DNA from: Candidatus Binatia bacterium
Lineage (GTDB): Bacteria; Desulfobacterota; Binatia; UBA9968
Assembly: GCA_036504975.1 (NCBI GenBank)
Contig: DASXUF010000049.1
Location: forward strand, 1-64,000
Direction: 5' to 3'
Length of the DNA stretch: 64,000 nucleotides
Shown one piece after another: positions 9,684 to 17,394 of this stretch. The notes beneath the pieces are model-generated. The model was not told the origin of the DNA. It was given only the letters and a program-made list of their open reading frames with translations, and made no database searches. Numbering within the stretch: the first letter of the stretch is position 1; the number at the start of each line of letters is the position of its first letter. The translations under genes and the position numbers were made by a program.

Positions 9684-10600
9684 CGCTGCAACAACTGGAA
9701 GCCGAATACGCCTCCGCGCTCAAAGATTATCTGGCCAGTCCCGGGGAGGCCGCGCTCACGCGCGCCTACGAGCTGGGGCGCGCGGCGGTGGCCCAGGAGC
9801 TGGGGCTTCTGGATATAACGACGCTGCACCACGAGGCGCTCGCCGGGATTTTGCCGGTGAGCGGGCCGGAAGAAACCGAGCGCGTGCTCAAGGAGGCGAA
9901 AAACTTTTTCACCGAGAGCCTGACGCCCTTCGAGATGGCGTACCGCGGCTTCCACGACGCGACGAGCGCGCTCAGGGGCTTGAACGACAAGCTCGAGGAA
10001 GAGGCCAAGCGGATCGCCCACGCGATCCACGACGAAGCCGGGCAGTTTCTCGCCTGCGTCCACATCGCGCTCGAAGAGATCTCCCGCGACCTGCCGACCA
10101 AGTCGCGCCGTCAGATCGAAGAAGTCCGCCGGCTTCTCGACAAGGTCGAAGGTCAATTGCGCCGGCTCTCGCACGAGCTTCGGCCGACGATCCTCGACGA
10201 TCTCGGGCTCTTACCGGCGCTGGAATTTCTCGCCGGCGGCGTCTCGAAGCGGGCCGGCCTGCCGATCACCGTGGAGGGCCGGCGCGACGGCCGGCTGCCG
10301 GCCACCGTGGAGACGGCTCTGTACCGCGCAGTCCAGGAGGCGCTCAACAACGCGACCAAACACGCGCAGGCCAAGCACGCTTCGATTCACATCGAGCGCC
10401 AGGCAGGCGCGGTTCTCTGCTTGATCAAAGACGACGGCGTCGGGTTCGACGTGTCCGCGACGATGGTGCGAAAGGGACAGCCGAGTCTCGGTCTCCTCGG
10501 AATCCGCGAGCGCATCGCCGTCCTGGGAGGAAAATTGGAAATCCATTCCAAGCCGGGGCAAGGCACGGAGATGGTGATCACGGTGCCTTTGGAGGGGTAA
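9680..10600 (+). CDS. Histidine kinase with RsbU-like N-terminal domain
   Basis: A 306-residue soluble kinase. Residues 1-85 (YASALKDYLASPGEAALTRA, QELGLLDITTLHHEAL) resemble the N-terminal domain of the phosphatase RsbU, which is the docking site for RsbT. A HisKA_3-type dimerisation domain follows, with the phospho-acceptor His in AHAIHDEAGQFLA, then a HATPase with the N-box EALNNATKHAQAK and G-boxes DDGVGFDV and LGLLGIRERIAVLGG. There are no membrane segments. The architecture suggests RsbT controls a phosphorelay directly. It is coupled to rsbX by ATGA and to the regulator 3 nt downstream. Confidence 0.9.
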   Translation: MTLQQLEAEYASALKDYLASPGEAALTRAYELGRAAVAQELGLLDITTLHHEALAGILPVSGPEETERVLKEAKNFFTESLTPFEMAYRGFHDATSALRGLNDKLEEEAKRIAHAIHDEAGQFLACVHIALEEISRDLPTKSRRQIEEVRRLLDKVEGQLRRLSHELRPTILDDLGLLPALEFLAGGVSKRAGLPITVEGRRDGRLPATVETALYRAVQEALNNATKHAQAKHASIHIERQAGAVLCLIKDDGVGFDVSATMVRKGQPSLGLLGIRERIAVLGGKLEIHSKPGQGTEMVITVPLEG

Positions 10601-10603
10601 ATA

Positions 10604-11236
10604 ATGAGAATGAGAATCTTGTTAGCTGAAGATCATCTGATGTTTCGCCAGGGCCTGAAGGCCGTGCTCGAAAGGGAAAATCTCGAAGTCGTGGGCGAGG
10701 CGTCGGACGGCCACGAGGCGATCCGGCTGGCCCGTTCGCTTCATCCCGACGTGGCCGTGCTCGATCTCGCCATGCCGAGCTTGAACGGACTCGACGCCGC
10801 GCGCGAGATTATTCAGAGCTCGCCCAAGACGAAAACGATCCTTTTGACCATGCACACCGAAGACCAGTACGTCATCGAAGCGCTGCGCGCAGGCGTACGC
10901 GGCTACGTGCTGAAGACGCAGGCGACTCCGGACCTGATTCAAGCCGTGCAGGAAGTTTATCGCGGAACGGTCTACCTAAGTCCCGGGGTGTCGCGCGCGT
11001 TGGTTGAAGCTTATCTTTCCAAGACGCATCTTCCGTCCGATCCATTGACGCCGCGCGAGCGGCAGGTTTTGCAACTCGTCGCCGAAGGCAAGACGACCAA
11101 GGAGATCGCGGTCGTGCTGGGAGTCAGCGTTAAGACTGCGGAGTCTCACCGCACGCGGCTGATGGAGAAGCTCGACGTCCACGAGACCGCGAGCCTCGTG
11201 CGCTACGCCATACGCACGGGCTTGATACAACCGTAA
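10604..11236 (+). CDS. NarL/FixJ-family response regulator
   Basis: A 210-residue regulator. The receiver (residues 1-120) has acidic residues in LLAEDHLMF, the phospho-acceptor Asp in DVAVLDLAMPSLNGLDA and the Lys in GYVLKTQA. The LuxR-type HTH (residues 145-210) reads LTPRERQVLQLVAEGKTTKE. Its partner is the kinase that ends 3 nt upstream. It is the last gene of the stressosome unit and its only likely DNA-binding output. ATG 10610 is an equally possible start. Confidence 0.93.
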   Translation: MRMRILLAEDHLMFRQGLKAVLERENLEVVGEASDGHEAIRLARSLHPDVAVLDLAMPSLNGLDAAREIIQSSPKTKTILLTMHTEDQYVIEALRAGVRGYVLKTQATPDLIQAVQEVYRGTVYLSPGVSRALVEAYLSKTHLPSDPLTPRERQVLQLVAEGKTTKEIAVVLGVSVKTAESHRTRLMEKLDVHETASLVRYAIRTGLIQP

Positions 11237-11239
11237 AGC

Positions 11240-11453
11240 AGGTTGCTCAAAAATCTCATATGCCGCCCGCCCGCGGGTCTCGCTCCGGGCCGATGCGATA
11301 CGTCTGTGATACGCGGCACGAGATTTATAAGAAAAATATTGAAGTACGCTTGACGCGCCCCGTCCCACGCATCGGCCCTTCGAGAAACCCACGTGCGGGC
11401 GATTGCGCTTGCCACTGAGATCTTTTTGCAGCCTGTACTTTTTTGAGCAGCCT
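11240..11453 (+). mobile_element. Palindromic MITE-like element
   Basis: About 214 bp with terminal inverted repeats AGGTTGCTCAAAAA (left) and TTTTTTGAGCAGCCT (right, one mismatch). Long imperfect arms continue inward: CGCCCGCCCGCGGG...GGGCCGATGCG on the left matches the reverse complement of CGCATCGGCCC...CGTGCGGGCG on the right. It carries no coding sequence. Non-autonomous elements with such AGGTTGCTCAAAAA-type ends are common in GC-rich deltaproteobacteria-like genomes. It fills most of the 369-nt gap after the stressosome operon; the remaining 150 nt show nothing recognisable. Confidence 0.75.
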
Positions 11454-11605
11454 TAGGTGTTCCGGACGGACGCTTTTTGCAGGGATTTCCCGGGGAAATC
11501 GTTGCAAAATCGCCGATAACCGTAACTGCACTCAAGGAATTCCTTTTGTGAATTTCAGGTTTTACCCGATTGTTCCTTTCCGGGCCGCCGTTTATATGTA
11601 AGGTA

Positions 11606-11971
11606 ATGTCGATCTCTGTCCTATTGGCCGACGACGACGCGGGATTTCGACGCGCGGTCAAACGGCTCTCGGAAAAAGAAAAAGAGTTTCGCTTGGTGGG
11701 AGAAGCGGCGGATGGAGAAGAAGCGTTGCGTCTGGAGCATGAGCTCCGGCCCGAAATCGTCTTCATGGATATCACCATGCCCAGACTGAACGGCCTCGAA
11801 GCGACGCGCCGGATCAAGGCGCGCCGGCCTCAGGTGAAGGTCATCATTCTGACGGTTCACGAAGAGGAAGCCTATCGCAAGGCGGCGACCGAGAGCGGCG
11901 CCGACGGATTCGTTCTGAAAAAGAGCATCCTGTCGGATCTGAATTCGACGATGCGAAGGGCGCATTCTTGA
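11606..11971 (+). CDS. Stand-alone receiver-domain response regulator
   Basis: A 121-residue protein that is only a receiver domain: ADDDAGFRRAVKRL, the phospho-acceptor Asp in IVFMDITMPRLNGLEA, TVHEEEAYRKA and the Lys pair in FVLKKSILSDL. The sequence style is that of NarL-type receivers. The start is at 11606 with TAAGG just upstream; an upstream in-frame ATG at 11570 adds residues unlike any receiver. It has no kinase beside it. It may signal by protein contact or be a remnant of a longer regulator. Confidence 0.85.
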   Translation: MSISVLLADDDAGFRRAVKRLSEKEKEFRLVGEAADGEEALRLEHELRPEIVFMDITMPRLNGLEATRRIKARRPQVKVIILTVHEEEAYRKAATESGADGFVLKKSILSDLNSTMRRAHS

Positions 11972-12027
11972 TCGAGCGGCGGCAAAACCATGCGAACAAC
12001 GATCCGTAACTTTTGCGTCAAGATCGT

Positions 12028-12408
12028 ATGAACGATAAAGCCGTCAAAGTCTTGCGCCGCGGCGTCTCTCCCGCTTCATCGACGCGCACGCTTCGCGCCG
12101 GCGCCATCGAGATGAATCTCCAGCGCGCGGAAACGTCGATCCACGGAAAATCGATCAAGCTGACGGCCAAGGAGTTCGAGCTGCTGAGAGCGCTGATGGA
12201 AACCCGAGGCGAGGTGCTCAGCCGCGAATTTCTCCTGGAAAAAATATGGGGCTACGGCAAAGCCTCCGAAGTGGATTCCCGAACGATCGACGTCCACATC
12301 CAGCGCCTCAGGCAAAAATTGGGCTACGAAGGCGGACACATCCTCACCGTTAAGAACGTCGGCTATCGCTTCGACATCTTCTACAACTGGATCAAGTTCG
12401 GCGCTTGA
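12028..12408 (+). CDS. Stand-alone OmpR-type winged-helix DNA-binding protein
   Basis: A 126-residue protein with only the Trans_reg_C DNA-binding fold. Residues 35-120 carry LTAKEFELLRALMETRGEVL, REFLLEKIWGY, and the recognition helix and wing in RTIDVHIQRLRQKLGY with VKNVGYRF. The receiver domain usual in this family is missing. It starts 56 nt after the orphan receiver, so the two could be a functionally split regulator, although the receiver is NarL-like. The ATG at 12028 is preferred over a TTG at 12013. Confidence 0.85.
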   Translation: MNDKAVKVLRRGVSPASSTRTLRAGAIEMNLQRAETSIHGKSIKLTAKEFELLRALMETRGEVLSREFLLEKIWGYGKASEVDSRTIDVHIQRLRQKLGYEGGHILTVKNVGYRFDIFYNWIKFGA

Positions 12409-12516
12409 TCTCTCTTTCTCGCTCATCTTTCCTCCCGGCCGAGTTTTCAAATCTCTTCCAGGACCCGGACCATGAAAGCGCGTCCCAAGCCCTGGGGATG
12501 GCCAATCGCAAGATCC

Positions 12517-12536
12517 GAAATTTGAAATTTGAGATT
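12517..12536 (+). repeat. AT-rich GAAATTTGAAATTTGAGATT repeat
   Basis: A short low-complexity motif; its reverse complement recurs at 31167-31196 inside the 3' end of the first asnB gene. Such CAAATTTCAAATCTC strings are dispersed repeats in many environmental genomes. Confidence 0.5.
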
Positions 12537-12543
12537 CCTCGCG

Positions 12544-12576
12544 GAGCGAGAGTGGCGCGCCCCGCTCAGGGTTTTT
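12544..12576 (+). terminator. Possible intrinsic terminator after the winged-helix gene
   Basis: GAGCG pairs with CGCTC around a self-complementary GGCGCGCC and is followed by AGGGTTTTTC. Spacing between stem and T-run is loose, so strength is uncertain. It lies between the winged-helix gene and the decayed sigma-54 activator. Confidence 0.4.
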
Positions 12577-12633
12577 CTTTCTCTATTTAGAGAATCCACC
12601 TCATTGGGTCGTTTCGCCGGGGAAGCTTAGAAT

Positions 12634-13451
12634 GTGCCCGCAACCATGAGAGAAAGGCACGCGGACAAAATGGATGCCGCGCGCTCAAAAGCCTCGGTTA
12701 AAGGGCTGTCCCGGACACAGCCCGGATCCAAGGGCATGGACCAGGAACGGCGCCTCGAGCAGTGCGACGGCGGCACACTGTTTCTCGACGAGATCACGAG
12801 ATGGTGCCCGAGGTGCAGGCGAAGTTTCTCCGCGTGCTGGAGGAAAATCAGGTACGCCGCATCGGCGCGGCCGATGCCGTGCCGGTGTTGGAGCGCGTCG
12901 TGACCGCGACCAGCCACGCGCCGACGCAAGCGGTCCGAGATGGAAAACTCCGATCCGATTTGTTTTACCGCCTGAGCGTTTTTCACCTCGAGCTGCCGCC
13001 GCTGCGCGAGCGGGGCGACGATATCGCGCTCTTGACGCGTTATTTTCTCGAGCAGTTTGCCGAGAAGTACGGCCGGCCGGTGCTTCCGTGGACGCCGGAT
13101 TTTGCATCCGCCTTGAAGGAACATTCCTGGCCCGGCAACGTGCGCGAGCGGCGCAACGCGATGGAGCAGCTCGCGGTGCTCGCACCCGGTCCGGCCCTGA
13201 CCGGCGGCGGACTGATGCCGCTGTGCCTCGGCCCGGCGCCTAAAAAGTCCGACGATATCGCCCCCGTAACTCTCGCCGACGCCGAGCGCCAGGCGATAGA
13301 AAGCGCGCTCGCCGCGACCGCAGGCAACAAGGCCCAGGCCGCGCGCATTCTCGGCATCACGTCCAAGACTCTCCATACGAAATTGGCGCTCTACAGGTCG
13401 TCGGGCGAAGCGGATCATCGAGCGGCGGCGCCAAGCCGCGCCAGCGCATAA
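12634..13451 (+). pseudogene. Decayed sigma-54-dependent activator (NtrC type)
   Basis: Two frames together encode the C-terminal half of a bacterial enhancer-binding protein. The first frame gives RLEQCDGGTLFLDEIT (Walker B); a one-base loss near 12798 shifts to the second, starting PEVQAKFLRVLEENQVRRIG. That frame continues with RSDLFYRLSVFHLELPPLRE, the sensor II motif WPGNVRER and a Fis-type HTH (NKAQAARILGITSKTLHTKL). The receiver, Walker A and most of the GAFTGA region are missing, so the gene lost its 5' half and then shifted frame. It cannot make a working activator. Confidence 0.85.
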
Positions 13452-13677
13452 CATGCCCGCGCTTTTAAATACCGGCCGGAAAAAAAGTGCAAGTTCAAAA
13501 TTGATTCACGGCAGTCGGGGATTTCCCCTAATTGGGTCAGGCATTTCCTGCGGGCATTTCCATGATTCCCCCCCTGTTGATTTTTCCCTAGGCAACTATA
13601 CTGGCCCTCATCGGGTATTCTCATGAACGGTGTGAAATCCAAATTAGAAGCAGCGCGCAGTGATAAAGGAGGCCTTC

Positions 13678-13908
13678 ATGCTCAAGCAAGTGGAACTCCA
13701 GGGCAAGCGTTTCGAGTTTTGCTCGGTCGACGGGGGCCGCACCTGGTCCAGCGACCCACGGGCTTTGATCGCCTATAAACGGAGACGGGAACGGGCGCGC
13801 GCGGATTTGCGCAAGATGTTCGAACAAGTCGTCGAGGACGGCGCCGAACCGGAGCCGGATGCCATCTACGAAGTCAACCTTCAGAGCGACTCATCGTTCA
13901 AGTCGTAA
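13678..13908 (+). CDS. Small conserved-looking hypothetical protein
   Basis: A 76-residue soluble, charged protein with a strong AAAGGAGG site 5 nt before the ATG at 13678. It opens MLKQVELQGKRFEFCSVDGG and contains a basic helix (AYKRRRERARADLRKMF) and an acidic tail. No domain is recognised. The preceding 226 nt (13452-13677) hold no gene that I can support. A hairpin with a T-run lies 71 nt after the stop. Confidence 0.65.
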   Translation: MLKQVELQGKRFEFCSVDGGRTWSSDPRALIAYKRRRERARADLRKMFEQVVEDGAEPEPDAIYEVNLQSDSSFKS

Positions 13909-13978
13909 TCGGCAAAATTAAATTGTCGGCGAGCCCGAGAATTTGTTGCGAACAAAAATGATCTCAATCCCGTGAATC

Positions 13979-14015
13979 AAGCGGGAAGCTAACCGGGCCG
14001 GCCTCGCTTTTTTTT
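13979..14015 (+). terminator. Terminator or leader attenuator before the polysaccharide locus
   Basis: AAGCGGG pairs with CTCGCTT (one G-U) around a GC-rich loop and is followed directly by eight Ts (14008-14015). It can end transcription of the small gene upstream. If the promoter of the NusG-like gene is upstream of it, it would be a leader attenuator; the next gene encodes an antiterminator-type protein. Confidence 0.55.
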
Positions 14016-14102
14016 GGGGCAAATGGCCAGAGGAGAAAAAGTCAAAATCATCGGGGTCGGTTCCTCCTGGCGATGAGGATGTGAACCGAAGGGGGCGAAG
14101 CC

Positions 14103-14681
14103 TTGCCGCTCGACGCGAAACTTATGATGGACCCGGCCCTTTGGCCGGGCGACGACGAAGGGGAGAATGTCCAAGTCGGAGAGCCGAAGTGGCATGCCCT
14201 GTGGACCCACAGCCACTGCGAGCAGTTGGTTCACGACCAACTGGCCGCTAAGCAATTCGATTTATTTTTGCCCAAAATCAACGTCTGGTCGCGGCGCGCC
14301 GGACTCCGCTGCCTGACCCAGGTCCCTTTGTTTCCCGGCTACCTGTTCGTTCGCCGCGCGATCGATAAACGGAGTTATTGCGAGATCTGCAAGGCCCGAG
14401 GCCTGGTGCGAATACTGGGAGAGCGCTGGGACCGGCTGGCGGCGATTCCCGAAAACGAGATCGAGAGCATCCAGAGAGTGCTGAACAGCGATTACCGGGC
14501 CGTGCCCCATTCCTTCGTGCGCGAAGGCCAACGCGTCCGAATCAGCCGCGGACCGCTGAAAGACGTCGAGGGCATTTTGCTCAGGATCAAGCCGGATAAA
14601 GGATTGTTCGTCGTCTCGATCGATCTCTTGCAGCGCAGCGTCGCGGTCGAAATCGATTGCACGCTGGTCGTAGCGGCGTAA
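14103..14681 (+). CDS. NusG-family specialised antiterminator (RfaH/UpxY type)
   Basis: A 192-residue NusG paralogue. The NGN domain is residues 28-125: WHALWTHSHCEQLVHDQLAA, FLPKINVWSRR and VPLFPGYLFVR. A linker is followed by a KOW-type domain at about 135-190 (VREGQRVRISRGPLKDVEG, with SIDLLQRSVAVEID). Such paralogues ride on RNA polymerase and allow long surface-polysaccharide operons to be read through terminators. It stands at the head of the 30-kb locus. The start is TTG 14103 with a purine-rich GAAGGGGGC upstream; ATG 14124 is an alternative. Confidence 0.9.
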   Translation: MPLDAKLMMDPALWPGDDEGENVQVGEPKWHALWTHSHCEQLVHDQLAAKQFDLFLPKINVWSRRAGLRCLTQVPLFPGYLFVRRAIDKRSYCEICKARGLVRILGERWDRLAAIPENEIESIQRVLNSDYRAVPHSFVREGQRVRISRGPLKDVEGILLRIKPDKGLFVVSIDLLQRSVAVEIDCTLVVAA

Positions 14682-14744
14682 AGTAAAAAGGAAGGATGAG
14701 GGCTGAGGGGATAAAAGAAGCGCAAGTCTGAAAGAGAAGCGATC

Positions 14745-16316
14745 ATGGAAGAACAGCTAGAAAAAGGCGCTAGTCTGGAGTGGCTCCGGGCCGTGTGGCA
14801 GCGGCGCAAGTTCCTGGCGCTCGCCGCCTTCGTCATAGGGCTCGCTCTCTTCTTCGGCGTCGCCGCCTTTCTTCCCGACCTTTACCAGGCCACGGCCACC
14901 GTGCTGGTCGATCAGGAACAAGTGCGTCAGGACCAACTGCGCGATATCTCCGGCAAGGCCGCCGCCTTGCCCGCCGAGGTCGAAACCCGGCTGCAGACGA
15001 TCAATCAACAGGTCTTGAGCCGCGCCCGGCTCCAGGAGGCGATTCTCCGCTTCAATCCCTATCCCAAGCTCCAGAACCGCGTCCCCATCGAGGACATCGT
15101 GGATGTGATGCGGCGCGATATTCGTCTCGAGCTCAAAAACGTCGAGCAAGAGCCCGGCCACCGCGCCACGGTCGCGTTCGCTTTGAGCTATCAGGGAAGA
15201 GATCCCCAGACGGTCGCGCTCGTGACCAACGCGCTGGCGTCCTACTTCGTCGAGGAAAACGGCAAGATGCGCGGGCAGCAAGCGGCCGAGACCGCCGCGT
15301 TTCTCAAAACGCAGCTCGACGAGATGAAAAAGAAGCTCGACGCGCAGGAAGCGAAAGTCGCGGGCATCCGCGGGCGTGAAGCGGGCGGGTCGGCGCTCGT
15401 CACTTACGAGCGCATGGGCGATCAGCTCCGGCTGAACGCGGAGCGCCTGGCGCGCGCCAGCGATCGCCGCGAAGCGCTTTCGAAGCAGCTATCGGAGCTG
15501 GATCCCATCGGCGATCCGCGCGGCCGGAGCGAATATCTCGGCAAGCTCAGGCGCGAGCTCGGCGAGCTTCAGAGCCGGCTCACCGACAAGCATCCCGACG
15601 TGATCCGAGCCCAAAACGAGATCGCCGCGCTCGAGAGCGGCGGCGGCGACGTGAAATCAGGGGTGAAGTCGAAAGCGGGCGCCTCCTCCGACCCGACGGT
15701 GCAGAAGGTACGAAACGAGCTTCGCGAAGTGGAGACGGAGATTGCCAGCCTCCGGCAGGAAGGAAAAAGCCTGCAAGGAAACATCGCCGGCTATCAGAGA
15801 AAGCTCGAAGCCGCGCGCGACTCGCCGGAGGCCATACGCGACTACGAGGCGACGAAGGAGCTCTACGCCTCGCTTTTGAAGCGCTACGCGGAGGCCGAGC
15901 AGTCGCAGAACGTGGAGCAAAATCAGAAAGGCGAGAAGTTCCGCGTTTTGGATTCGGCCCTTCCACCGAAGCTCCCCGAGGCGCCCAACCGGTTCTTCCT
16001 CAAGCTTCTCGGCCTGGTTTTTTCCATCGGCCTGGCCATGGCCGTGGTGATGGCCGCCGAGCAGATCGATCCTTCATTTCACACGATCGATCATCTGAGA
16101 GCTTTTACCAAAGTGCCGGTGCTCGCGAGCATTCGCCGCATCGTGACGGAAAAGGACCGCGCGCGGGACCGACGGCGCCTCGGTCTTCAGATCGCCGCGG
16201 CGATGGCGGGCGTGGTCTTGATGATCGGCTTTTCCTATTATTTCGCCCACGAAAACGAGGGGCTCGTCCATAAGTTGAGCCGCAAGCCCGCCGCCGAGAC
16301 TCCGGCGCGCCAGTGA
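14745..16316 (+). CDS. Polysaccharide co-polymerase / chain-length determinant (Wzz/GumC type)
   Basis: A 523-residue inner-membrane protein. TM1 is at about 22-43 (KFLALAAFVIGLALFFGVAA) and is followed by the Wzz motif YQATATVLVDQ. A long periplasmic coiled coil spans about 190-400. The proline-rich PPKLPEAPN leads into TM2 (LLGLVFSIGLAMAVVMAA). After the usual short cytosolic tail there is a further hydrophobic stretch (LQIAAAMAGVVLMIGFSYYF). It has no kinase domain; the separate BY-kinase two genes on would supply that. It controls chain length and export of the polymer. Confidence 0.92.
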   Translation: MEEQLEKGASLEWLRAVWQRRKFLALAAFVIGLALFFGVAAFLPDLYQATATVLVDQEQVRQDQLRDISGKAAALPAEVETRLQTINQQVLSRARLQEAILRFNPYPKLQNRVPIEDIVDVMRRDIRLELKNVEQEPGHRATVAFALSYQGRDPQTVALVTNALASYFVEENGKMRGQQAAETAAFLKTQLDEMKKKLDAQEAKVAGIRGREAGGSALVTYERMGDQLRLNAERLARASDRREALSKQLSELDPIGDPRGRSEYLGKLRRELGELQSRLTDKHPDVIRAQNEIAALESGGGDVKSGVKSKAGASSDPTVQKVRNELREVETEIASLRQEGKSLQGNIAGYQRKLEAARDSPEAIRDYEATKELYASLLKRYAEAEQSQNVEQNQKGEKFRVLDSALPPKLPEAPNRFFLKLLGLVFSIGLAMAVVMAAEQIDPSFHTIDHLRAFTKVPVLASIRRIVTEKDRARDRRRLGLQIAAAMAGVVLMIGFSYYFAHENEGLVHKLSRKPAAETPARQ

Positions 16317-16323
16317 ATCGGCC

Positions 16324-17385
16324 ATGTATCTGAACTTTTACGGACTCAAGCTCAAGCCCTTCAATCCGACGCCGGATCCCAAGTTTCTCTATCTGACGTC
16401 GAGCCATCGCGAGGCCCTCGCGCAGATTCTCTACGGCGTTCAGGAAGGAAAAGGCTTCATCGTTCTCACCGGCGAGGTCGGAACCGGAAAGACGACTTTG
16501 ATTCAGACGCTTCTCCGCCGCCTGGACGAGAGGACCGAAGTCGCCTTCATCTTCAACTCGAAGCTGCCGTTCGAGGCGCTGGTGGAATACATGCTGAGAG
16601 ACTTCGGCATCATGGACAACCTCAGCTCCCAATCCCAGCGGCTCTTCGCGCTCAACAGCTTTCTGATCGATCGGCGGCGCGCCGGGCAAAATACCGTGCT
16701 CATCATCGACGAGGCGCAGAACCTCGACCCGCCGGCCTTGGAGCAGGTGCGGCTGCTGTCGAATTTTGAAACCCCGACGGACAAGCTCTTGCAGATTTTC
16801 CTCTCCGGACAGCCCGAACTTCAGGCCAAGCTCGATTTGCCCGAGTTGCGCCAGTTGAAGCAGCGGATCGCGCTCCGCTCGGTCATCCGGCCGCTCACCG
16901 CCGACGAGACCTGCGACTACGTTCAGCATCGGCTGAAGATCGCCGGCGCCAGGAACGCCGACATCTTCACCGACGCCGCGCTCGGCCGGATCGCCAAGTA
17001 TGCGCGCGGCATTCCACGGCTCGTGAACATCGTCTGCGATCACTCGCTCCTCTTCGGCTACGCCGAACAGAAGCGGCGCATCGATGCGGAAACAGTGGAT
17101 GAGGTCGTGGGCTATCTCGAGCAAGGCGAGCGCCCGCAGCGGAAACCGGCGCTCGGCCGCGCCGGGTGGCGAATGGTCAAGGCGCCGCTTCATTGGCTCT
17201 CCGGCGCGCTGGCGGCCGTGTTGGTTCTCGGCTTGGTATTTTTCGTATTGAGATTGGGCGCGCTTGAAGATTTCTCGCTTCAGGTGGAGGGCGCCGTCAT
17301 CGAGGCGCTACGCTCCCTGTTCAGCGCGCTCGCGGCCTTTCTGCAAGAATCCGTTCGATTCAGGTTCACGTCTTTTCTTACGTAA
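16324..17385 (+). CDS. ExeA-like AAA ATPase of XrtA-type polysaccharide loci
   Basis: A 353-residue ATPase opening MYLNFYGLKLKPFNPTPDP, the signature of ExeA/GspA-like proteins. Walker A is GEVGTGKTT (50-58), Walker B VLIIDEAQNLDP (about 126-137), and the arginine-bearing segment RGIPRLVNIVCD follows. A single C-terminal membrane segment lies at about 289-312. Homologues sit beside Wzz and BY-kinase genes in exosortase/PEP-CTERM polysaccharide loci; the ATPase role there is not defined. The gene is 7 nt after the wzz-like gene. Confidence 0.9.
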   Translation: MYLNFYGLKLKPFNPTPDPKFLYLTSSHREALAQILYGVQEGKGFIVLTGEVGTGKTTLIQTLLRRLDERTEVAFIFNSKLPFEALVEYMLRDFGIMDNLSSQSQRLFALNSFLIDRRRAGQNTVLIIDEAQNLDPPALEQVRLLSNFETPTDKLLQIFLSGQPELQAKLDLPELRQLKQRIALRSVIRPLTADETCDYVQHRLKIAGARNADIFTDAALGRIAKYARGIPRLVNIVCDHSLLFGYAEQKRRIDAETVDEVVGYLEQGERPQRKPALGRAGWRMVKAPLHWLSGALAAVLVLGLVFFVLRLGALEDFSLQVEGAVIEALRSLFSALAAFLQESVRFRFTSFLT

Positions 17386-17394
17386 GCGAATGTT

